DNA from: Bifidobacteriaceae bacterium
Lineage (GTDB): Bacteria; Actinomycetota; Actinomycetes; Actinomycetales; WQXJ01
Direction of reading: 5' to 3'
Length of the DNA stretch: 5,056 nucleotides
Assembly: GCA_031256885.1 (NCBI GenBank)
Contig: JAIRPS010000100.1
Coordinates: forward strand, 1-5,056
Made by a program: the position numbers and the translations under genes. Positions within the stretch are counted from its first letter, which is position 1. The number at the start of each line of letters is the position of its first letter. Below, one piece after another: positions 1 through 5,056 of the stretch. The notes under the pieces are model-generated. The model was not told the origin of the DNA. It searched no databases and saw only the letters and a list, made by a program, of their open reading frames with translations.

Positions 1-533
1 TGCTCGACCTGATGCTGCCGGGCATTGACGGTATTGAGGTTTGCCGGCGCATCCGCGCCCAATCTGGCGTACCAATCATCATGCTGACTGCCCGCAGCGA
101 GATTGAAGACACGGTGCGCGGGCTTGGCGCCGGCGCGGACGATTACATTGTCAAACCCTTCAACAAGGCGGAACTGATTGCCCGGATTCGTGCCCGTTTA
201 CGCGACCAGCATGGCGCTGTGCGCCGCCGCTTGCGGGTAGATGATGTTGACATTGATGTGGCAGGGCGAGTGGTTGAACGCTACGGCCAAAAAATATCCT
301 TGACACCTTTAGAGTTTGACCTGCTGGTGACAATGGCGGCGCGGCCAGGCGAGGTGGTGACACGCACTGAACTATTGCGCCAAGTTTGGGGGTATCGTGG
401 CACAACTGATGAACCACGGCTAATCAACGTGCATATTCAACGTTTGCGGGCCAAGGTTGAAAAAGATCCCGACAAACCAGTGGTGGTGCAAACGGTCCGC
501 GGCATTGGTTACAAAGCCGGAATGCCTCGGTGA
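1..533 (+). CDS. mtrA: MtrA, OmpR-type response regulator (5' end missing)
   Basis: DNA-binding response regulator of the MtrAB two-component system, which in known actinobacteria controls cell-wall, division and replication genes. The reading frame begins at base 3 and shows 176 residues; with a family length near 228, roughly 50-55 N-terminal residues lie outside the window. The first visible residues are LDLMLPGIDG, so the phosphoacceptor Asp is the codon at 6-8. The other receiver signature residues are present: Thr in MLTA (87-89) and Lys in VKPF (153-155). From about 230 to 518 comes an OmpR/PhoB winged helix with the typical ISLTPLEFDLL segment, the recognition helix region NVHIQRLRAKVEKDP and the wing motif TVRGIGYKAG. 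The strings SLTPLEFDLL and RLRAKVEKDP closely resemble MtrA rather than generic OmpR regulators. The stop overlaps the mtrB start. One oddity is an apparent extra residue after VWGYR. The assignment is firm from both sequence and synteny. Confidence 0.96.
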   Translation, partial: LDLMLPGIDGIEVCRRIRAQSGVPIIMLTARSEIEDTVRGLGAGADDYIVKPFNKAELIARIRARLRDQHGAVRRRLRVDDVDIDVAGRVVERYGQKISLTPLEFDLLVTMAARPGEVVTRTELLRQVWGYRGTTDEPRLINVHIQRLRAKVEKDPDKPVVVQTVRGIGYKAGMPR

Positions 534-2104
534 GTTTTCCGGTGCTCAAACCCAAACGCCTGCTGCGGTGGCTGCGCCGGTCGTTACGGGTGCGGGTCAC
601 TGTGATGACCGCCCTGCTCGCCGGTGGCCTGATTGCAATATTGGCGGTGCTGTTGAGCGCGCAAGTGCGTGACGGCTTGTTCAACCAACGCCTGGCGGCG
701 GTTTTAGAAGATGCGGCCTGGTCAACCCGCGCCACCCAAACTTTTTTCAACAGTTCTGATACTGATTCGCCGCTGGCGGCTGGCGCGCTCGCCCAATCAG
801 CGGTAACTTCACTGCTTCAATCAGGTACTTCGGCTGATGCCGTGCTGCTGGCTTGGGGGCCAACCACCGCCCAAACACTCAGCCCAATCAACCCAATCAC
901 AACCGATGCGCAGCTTCGCGCGGCAGTCTCCAGCCAAGTGATTGACCAGGCCTCCCTCCTCCAGGGGCAAGTGTGGCAATCAGTGGTTTTACCTGGGCAA
1001 ATCAACCGACCAGGCCTAGTCGTGGCGGCACCGGTAACAATATTGGCTACCGAATATATTTTGGCTTTCACCTACGACCTGTCTGCCGAAGCCCGGACTT
1101 TAGTGCTGATTGAACGAATCTTGCTGGCTGGTGGATTGGGCGTTGCCTTGGTTTTGGTGTTGGTAACTTGGCTGGTGACACACCAGGCAGCCCAACCTTT
1201 GGCCAGCGCGGCAGCGGTTGCTAAACGGTTGGCGGCCGGCGATTTTTCGGAGCGGATGGCGGAACGCGGCGAAGATGAAATGGCGGTTTTGGCGCGTTCC
1301 TTCAATGAAATGGCCAGAAGTTTGCAAGCCCAGATTGAACGGATGGAGGAACTTAGCCGGGCGCAGCGACGTTTTGTAGCTGATGTTTCGCATGAACTGC
1401 GCACGCCCTTAGCCACCATCAAAATGGCTGGTGAAATGGTTTACCAGGCGAGGGACGATTTCCCGGCGGAGGTGGCTCGTTCCGCTGAACTATTGAACAC
1501 GCAGATTGAGCGGTTTGACAGTTTGCTGGCCGATCTGCTGGAAATCAGCCGTTTTGATGCTCAAGCAGCCGCTTTGGTGGCGGAACGGGCTGATTTGGTG
1601 ACAGTCGTTGAAGGTGTCTTAGCTGAGCTGACTCCGCTAGCTACCCGCAAAGCAGTCCAGTTGCGTCGTCATTTTCCTGATCATTCAGCCAGCGGTGAGA
1701 TCGATTTGCGGCGGGTTGAACGGGTGGTGCGTAACCTGGTGGTTAATGCGATTGAACATGCCGAAGGTTTGCCGGTTGACATCACGATTGGTCAGTCCGC
1801 TGACAGTTTGGCGGTGATGGTGCGCGATCATGGTTTAGGGCTTAGTGAAAATGATGTTGAGCATGTTTTTGACCGTTTTTGGCGAGCTGATCCGGCGCGC
1901 GCCCGCACCACCGGCGGCACTGGTTTAGGTTTAGCGATCGCCCGGGAAGATGCCCGTTTACATGGCGGCACTTTGGAAGCTTGGGGAGCGCCCGGTCAAG
2001 GCGCGGCTTTCCGGCTGCTGCTGCCGCGCCAAGCCGGCTTGCCAGTGCGTGACGCAGTGCTTGCTTTGGGAAGTCAGTCAGGAGAAAGTGATGCGGTTGA
2101 TTAA
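530..2104 (+). CDS. mtrB: MtrB, membrane sensor histidine kinase
   Basis: Sensor kinase that phosphorylates MtrA; 524 residues, somewhat shorter than the mycobacterial protein (about 567). The GTG start overlaps the mtrA stop as GTGA; only a weak GGA lies 8 bases upstream, so coupled translation is likely. Order of parts: a basic N-terminus, TM1 at about residues 23-43, an extracytoplasmic sensor region at about 44-194, TM2 at 197-216 and a HAMP linker at about 217-270. The HisKA dimerisation domain has the H-box VSHELRTP with phospho-accepting His288. The HATPase_c domain has an N-box (N402 to N406 in NLVVNAIEH), a G1 box DHGLG (D433-G437), an F-box VFDRFWR and a G2 box GGTGLGLAIA (462-471). 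The following EDARLHGGTLEAWG segment is characteristic of MtrB and separates it from other kinases. All catalytic motifs are intact. The protein contains no cysteine, so it would not use thiol-based sensing. The signal sensed is not evident from sequence. Confidence 0.96.
   Translation: MSFPVLKPKRLLRWLRRSLRVRVTVMTALLAGGLIAILAVLLSAQVRDGLFNQRLAAVLEDAAWSTRATQTFFNSSDTDSPLAAGALAQSAVTSLLQSGTSADAVLLAWGPTTAQTLSPINPITTDAQLRAAVSSQVIDQASLLQGQVWQSVVLPGQINRPGLVVAAPVTILATEYILAFTYDLSAEARTLVLIERILLAGGLGVALVLVLVTWLVTHQAAQPLASAAAVAKRLAAGDFSERMAERGEDEMAVLARSFNEMARSLQAQIERMEELSRAQRRFVADVSHELRTPLATIKMAGEMVYQARDDFPAEVARSAELLNTQIERFDSLLADLLEISRFDAQAAALVAERADLVTVVEGVLAELTPLATRKAVQLRRHFPDHSASGEIDLRRVERVVRNLVVNAIEHAEGLPVDITIGQSADSLAVMVRDHGLGLSENDVEHVFDRFWRADPARARTTGGTGLGLAIAREDARLHGGTLEAWGAPGQGAAFRLLLPRQAGLPVRDAVLALGSQSGESDAVD
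2080..2085 (+). promoter_or_regulatory. Shine-Dalgarno site for lpqB
   Basis: AGGAGA lies five bases before the ATG at 2091, inside the last codons of mtrB. It is the clearest ribosome-binding site in the window and fixes the lpqB start at or very near 2091. An in-frame GTG directly before that ATG (2088-2090) is too close to the site to be preferred. This matters because the start implies a long segment before the signal peptide. Confidence 0.75.
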
Positions 2105-4151
2105 ACGTCAAGCTAAGAGCCTGTTTTTGCCCGATGCCGCCGGGACGCCAGCAACCCCCGGCCAGTTGTCCTTGGCAAGCCTAACCGGGCGAAGTGTCCT
2201 GCCCGCCCGGCCAGTTAGCCAGTTGCCCTGCAACCGGCTGGGGCGGGGTTGGCTGATTGGCTTGGTTGCGCTGGCTTGTTTGCTTTCGGGTTGCGCCAAG
2301 CTGCCGACCAGTGGTCCGGTGTATCGCGGCATTGACCCGTCCGTGACAGTTAGTGGTCAGGCGGAGTTTTTGCCGATGACGCCCGCCCCAGCGGCTGGTC
2401 CTGTGGCGATTGTTGAAGGTTTTTTACAAGCGGTGCAGGCTGGTCCGCCCAATGGTTATGCGGCGGCGCGACGCTACCTGGCCCAGCCCAACAGTTGGCA
2501 ACCAACCGCCAATGTGCGTCTCTATGAATCAGCTAAGCCGCCTGAGCCGCCAATTGGTCCAGCGGAAGACCCCGATACTTTGACTACCGCCACAGTCGAA
2601 TTGCCGTTTGAGATCGTGGCAACGGTTGATCAGGATGGTCACTATCAAACAGCGTTACCGGAACGTACCTCAATCCGCTTTGAGCTGGGCCGTGATTCTG
2701 CCGGAAGCTGGCGCATCACCGAAGTGCCGGCCGGTATTGTGTTGTCGGTGGCTGAGTTTGCCAGCCAATTTCGTAAAATCGCTGTCTACTTTCCTGACCC
2801 AACCAGTCAGATTCTGGTTCCGGACATTCGCTGGTTTCCGCGCACTGAGGCGGCTCGCCTGGCAGTGGAGGCTTTTGTGGCTGGGCCACCAAGTTACCTC
2901 GCTGATGCGGTGGTTCATCCGCTGCCACCAGGCAGTGTTTTAGAAAGCCATGCACAGCTTGATGCTGTGGGGCATTTGGTTATCCGCCTGGCCGGTGCGG
3001 CTGATTGGGCTGATCAGGAACAACGTTCCGCCACAGTGGCCTGTTTAGTCGAATCGTTGACTAGTTTGGCTGATGTCAACACGGTTGAAGTCAAAGCCGG
3101 CAACCTGACCTGGCAGCAAACACGGCCGGGTAGTTTACAACCGCAACGGCTAGCTCGCCCCGCCGGCACTTTGGTGGTTTTAGCTACTGGTACTCCGCCA
3201 GATGATGACCAGGCTACTGCGGAGGCGAGTTATTCGCCCGATGCCGATGCTTGGCCAGACCTCAACCTCGACCAAACGGCCGATGCCGCAACCCCGCCGT
3301 CATCCGGCGCAGCGACCGCTTTGCCTGAGCAGTCAACTGGACCCAGTCAATCACCTGATCAATCTGCGAATGAACGCTTGCTTTCCGGCTATTTAGCAAC
3401 AGTCAATGAGGGGCATTTGCAGCCTTTGACTGGTTTTCGCCAGGCCCGCGAGCGGGCCTGGCAATCGCTGGCTTTAGCGCCCGGCAGCGCGGAGGTGGCT
3501 GGCTTATCCACGGACGGTCAGATTTGGCGTTCCGAACGCTGGGGTGATGAATCATTAGCTTTCGCTGATGCGCCCAACTGCCTGGCGCCGGTGTATGACC
3601 GTTTTGGCTGGTTGTGGACGGCTGCTGGGGGAGTGGTCTGGGCAGCTCCGCCGGCCGGTGCGGTTGGTCAAGATTCAGTTGTGGTGGCCAACCCTTGGCC
3701 AGTTGATTCAACTGTTTTAGCTTTAGCACCAGCCCGCGATGGTGCCCGCATTGCGGTGGTGGTGCGGTCGGCGGATGGTCAAATCAGCATCCAAATAGTC
3801 GGCGTGCGGCGCGATTATGCAGGTCAGCCACGCAGTTTAGCCGAGCCCCTGAGGGTGAGTGTTTTGGCTGTTCAACCGGTTAGTTTTACTTGGGCTGATG
3901 AGGAAACCTTGATGGTTTTGGCGCCTTTAGCGCAAGGGCAAACCGTGGTGCCACGTTTGCTGACGACTGGTGGTCCGGCATCGGAACTACCAGCGCCTGG
4001 CGGCGCAACTAACCCGGCTGTTGGTTTGGCGGTTGGGGCCAGCACTTTTGATGCTTATGTGGCAACTGCTGACAATGTGTTGTACAGCCGACTTGGTCAG
4101 CGTTGGGCAGTGCTGGTAACTGATGCGGCTTTGCCGTGTTTACCGGCCTAA
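2091..4151 (+). CDS. lpqB: LpqB, extracytoplasmic lipoprotein with GerMN and beta-propeller domains
   Basis: Lipoprotein of the MtrAB-LpqB system, reported in mycobacteria to act with MtrB outside the membrane and influence MtrA phosphorylation. The ATG at 2091 gives 686 residues and overlaps mtrB by 14 bases; the frame is open further upstream, but only this start has a good Shine-Dalgarno site. A hydrophobic segment (about 54-65) leads to the lipobox LSGC with lipidated Cys68, giving about 619 mature residues. An N-terminal domain starts near residue 103 (GPVAIVEGFLQAV). A GerMN-like domain spans about 221-344 and includes VYFPDPTSQILVPD and AVEAFVAGPP. A charged, Pro/Ser/Thr-rich linker covers about 368-427, and the LpqB propeller-type domain runs from about 434 to the end. 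The closing segment AYVATADNVLYSRLGQRW resembles the C-terminus of mycobacterial LpqB. The protein is longer than mycobacterial LpqB (about 583), mainly through the N-terminal segment and the linker. The family call is firm; the biochemical role is from literature. Confidence 0.93.
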   Translation: MRLIKRQAKSLFLPDAAGTPATPGQLSLASLTGRSVLPARPVSQLPCNRLGRGWLIGLVALACLLSGCAKLPTSGPVYRGIDPSVTVSGQAEFLPMTPAPAAGPVAIVEGFLQAVQAGPPNGYAAARRYLAQPNSWQPTANVRLYESAKPPEPPIGPAEDPDTLTTATVELPFEIVATVDQDGHYQTALPERTSIRFELGRDSAGSWRITEVPAGIVLSVAEFASQFRKIAVYFPDPTSQILVPDIRWFPRTEAARLAVEAFVAGPPSYLADAVVHPLPPGSVLESHAQLDAVGHLVIRLAGAADWADQEQRSATVACLVESLTSLADVNTVEVKAGNLTWQQTRPGSLQPQRLARPAGTLVVLATGTPPDDDQATAEASYSPDADAWPDLNLDQTADAATPPSSGAATALPEQSTGPSQSPDQSANERLLSGYLATVNEGHLQPLTGFRQARERAWQSLALAPGSAEVAGLSTDGQIWRSERWGDESLAFADAPNCLAPVYDRFGWLWTAAGGVVWAAPPAGAVGQDSVVVANPWPVDSTVLALAPARDGARIAVVVRSADGQISIQIVGVRRDYAGQPRSLAEPLRVSVLAVQPVSFTWADEETLMVLAPLAQGQTVVPRLLTTGGPASELPAPGGATNPAVGLAVGASTFDAYVATADNVLYSRLGQRWAVLVTDAALPCLPA
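2157..2216 (+). repeat. Short direct repeat in the lpqB leader region
   Basis: The 11-mer CCCGGCCAGTT occurs at 2157-2167 and again at 2206-2216. The copies are 49 bases apart, so they are read in different frames of lpqB and the repeat is at the DNA level only. Both copies fall in the stretch that encodes the unusual N-terminal segment before the LpqB signal peptide. A short GC-rich repeat like this can arise by chance or slippage; no function can be assigned. Confidence 0.4.
2250..2294 (+). other. Lipoprotein signal segment and lipobox of LpqB
   Basis: Codons 54-68 of lpqB encode a hydrophobic run starting WLIGLVAL, ending in the lipobox L65-S66-G67-C68, with Arg52 just before it. This fits signal peptidase II cleavage before Cys68 (codon 2292-2294) and lipid attachment there. 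The residue after Cys is Ala rather than Asp, and the Actinobacteria lack the Lol pathway logic anyway, so retention on the outer face of the cytoplasmic membrane is expected. Confidence 0.85.
3439..3462. repeat. Perfect 11-bp inverted repeat inside lpqB
   Basis: GCCAGGCCCGC (3439-3449) is followed by two bases, GA, and then its exact reverse complement GCGGGCCTGGC (3452-3462). As RNA it would form a very GC-rich hairpin, with a tetraloop once the innermost pair opens. It encodes residues 450-457 of LpqB (RQARERAW), close to the start of the propeller domain just after the low-complexity linker. There is no T-run after it, so it is not an intrinsic terminator. It could be a mere by-product of codon choice, an RNA structure that slows translation at a domain boundary, or a palindromic element. 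Confidence 0.8.
3685..3714. repeat. Two adjoining short palindromes inside lpqB
   Basis: TGGCCAA-CCC-TTGGCCA (3685-3701) has 7-bp arms. It overlaps CAGTTGA-T-TCAACTG (3700-3714), which also has 7-bp arms around a single base. Both lie in the propeller-coding part of lpqB. The second is followed by TTTTAG, but its stem is AT-rich and short, and it lies mid-gene, so termination is unlikely. No function is assigned. Confidence 0.5.
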
Positions 4152-5056
4152 GCCTGCCAGCAACCGTGCCCATCCACTGCCCCGGTTTAGCCAGGCAGGT
4201 TATCCCCAGTGCCAAAGGTTGTGCGGAAGCTGTTTGCCAAACTGGGACAGTGACACCACCTGCTTTCAACCAACTGCTAGACCTGGTTTTGCCAAATAGT
4301 TGCGCCGGCTGCGGTGCCAAACTGGCTGGTCCTTTGTGCAGCGATTGTCAAACCGCGCTGGCCGGGCCGGCTTGGCGTTGCGAAAGCGCAGCGCCGCGTT
4401 TAGAACCAGCGGGCGGTTTAGCGGCATTACCCTGCTGGACTTTAGGACGCTACGAATCAGTTTTACGCCGCGCCATCAGCAGTTGGAAACGAGCCGGACG
4501 GCTTGATCTAACCAGCCAGTTTGCCAGCGCAATGGCCAATTTGGGCAGTCAAGTGGCGTGCAGCTGGCGCATTGGCGTCAAGGCGGTTGGCGGCAGCGAA
4601 CTTATTGTGGTGCCCATCCCCTCCCGGGCGATTAGCCATTGGCGTCGCGGCACTAACCTGGTTGGCTGTTTAGCTGCGGGTCTTTGTCAAGGTTTACAAT
4701 CTGGCGGTTTGCCGGCGCGCTGCCAAACCCTGCTGACACGCCACCCGCTGAGCCGTGATCAGGTCGGTTTAGCGGCCCGGCAACGCGGTCAAAACCGTCA
4801 AAACGCCACCCGGCTGCGGCACAAACAACTGATCAAACAGCCAATTGTGCTGGTTGATGACATAGTCACCACTGGGGCTAGTTTGTTAGATGCCGAACGT
4901 TTGCTTGCCCGAGCCGGCCTGATCTGCTTGGGTGCGGCAGTTTTGGCAGCGACACCGGCCAAGGTGCGTACTAATCGGCGCGAATCAACCAGTTTGCTGG
5001 GTTGTTGTACTACCCTTGGGGAATCGGGGCTGCGGCCAAGCGATGTGAATCACTGA
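4136..5056 (+). CDS. ComF-family phosphoribosyltransferase-like protein
   Basis: Member of the ComF/GntX family, related to type I phosphoribosyltransferases and linked to DNA uptake in naturally competent bacteria; its role in actinobacteria is unclear. Numbering is from the GTG at 4136 (306 residues). A zinc-ribbon-like knuckle has C56-x2-C59 and C68-x2-C71. It is followed by the family's YESVLRRAISSWKRAG segment (from Y106), PIPSR (from P160), RRGTN (170-174, the usual RGFN-type motif), and a PRPP-binding loop VDDIVTTGAS (240-249) with both acidic residues. The family core normally begins near NQLLDLVLP (from residue 45), so the true start may be the GTG at 4250, giving 268 residues and a 98-base gap after lpqB. 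The outer GTG overlaps lpqB by 16 bases. Neither start has a convincing ribosome-binding site. A tail of about 32 residues follows the usual end (VLAATP). The stop is the last codon of the window. The gene follows lpqB as expected for this locus. Confidence 0.88.
   Translation: MFTGLSLPATVPIHCPGLARQVIPSAKGCAEAVCQTGTVTPPAFNQLLDLVLPNSCAGCGAKLAGPLCSDCQTALAGPAWRCESAAPRLEPAGGLAALPCWTLGRYESVLRRAISSWKRAGRLDLTSQFASAMANLGSQVACSWRIGVKAVGGSELIVVPIPSRAISHWRRGTNLVGCLAAGLCQGLQSGGLPARCQTLLTRHPLSRDQVGLAARQRGQNRQNATRLRHKQLIKQPIVLVDDIVTTGASLLDAERLLARAGLICLGAAVLAATPAKVRTNRRESTSLLGCCTTLGESGLRPSDVNH
4152..4249 (+). other. Stretch between lpqB and the inner comF start; coding or spacer
   Basis: If comF starts at the GTG at 4250, this is the only intergenic spacer in the window. 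If it starts at 4136, this encodes a non-family N-terminal segment with Cys15, Cys29 and Cys34. I see no T-run terminator or convincing promoter here. CCTGCC near its left end and GGCAGG around 4193-4198 could pair only across a loop of over 30 bases, too weak to call. Confidence 0.5.

Noticed and set aside
300..328. TTGACA resembling a -35 promoter box
   Set aside because: It lies within mtrA codons for the conserved SLTPLEFDLL segment, and no TATAAT-like box occurs about 17 bases downstream.
1072..1422. Antisense open frames opposite mtrB (1072-1422, 1100-1393)
   Set aside because: Shadows of the kinase gene: their translations look like low-complexity mirror products without any recognisable domain, and the + strand frame has full catalytic motifs.
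1776..1781. Second TTGACA within mtrB
   Set aside because: Mid-gene in the kinase ATP-binding domain, with no matching -10 box and no start site nearby.
1894..1903. GGCGCGCGCC palindrome
   Set aside because: A simple alternating GC run encoding part of the conserved kinase lid region; expected from codon composition.
1934..1941. GCGATCGC octamer (HIP1-like)
   Set aside because: A single copy in the window and explained by the conserved LAIA codons; HIP1 abundance is a cyanobacterial trait.
2608..2943. Alternative + strand frame inside lpqB
   Set aside because: It overlaps the conserved GerMN-like coding region in another frame and its Trp/Arg-rich translation matches no family.
4152..4249. 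Terminator between lpqB and comF
   Set aside because: No stable stem followed by a T-run; the only complementary blocks are separated by a loop of more than 30 bases.
4009..4320. Antisense frame spanning the lpqB/comF junction
   Set aside because: It overlaps coding sequence at both ends, has no ribosome-binding site evident and no recognisable domain.

Overview
This window carries a single-strand (+) gene run from an actinobacterium: the end of the response regulator gene mtrA, then complete mtrB (sensor histidine kinase), lpqB (lipoprotein) and a comF-family phosphoribosyltransferase gene. The order mtrA-mtrB-lpqB followed by a comF-like gene is a known hallmark of Actinomycetota; from memory it matches the Mycobacterium tuberculosis locus closely, apart from one extra gene there. 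GC content looks to be in the mid-to-upper 50s percent by eye (not computed). TTA leucine codons are common, so this is more likely a moderate-GC actinobacterium than a streptomycete or mycobacterium. I cannot name the genus.

Layout: 1-533 is MtrA, cut at the window start just before its phosphoacceptor Asp. 530-2104 is MtrB, joined to mtrA by a 4-base GTGA stop/start overlap. 2091-4151 is LpqB, overlapping mtrB by 14 bases and preceded by a good Shine-Dalgarno sequence. 4136 (or 4250) to 5056 is the ComF-like protein, ending at the last base of the window. There is no gene-free stretch over 300 bases. The only possible intergenic piece is 4152-4249, and only if comF starts at its inner GTG. 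I found no RNA gene, CRISPR array, insertion sequence, convincing promoter or intrinsic terminator.

How they work together: in known actinobacteria MtrB senses the envelope or division state and phosphorylates MtrA, which controls cell-wall, division and replication genes. LpqB is a membrane-anchored extracytoplasmic partner reported to interact with MtrB. The ComF-like gene is a conserved neighbour of unclear function. The overlaps point to one translationally coupled transcript.

I see no new biological system. The points most worth checking are an 11-bp-arm inverted repeat inside lpqB (3439-3462), an unusually long N-terminal segment before the LpqB signal peptide, a Lys/Arg-free acidic linker in LpqB, the uncertain comF start, and a probable one-residue insertion in the MtrA DNA-binding domain.
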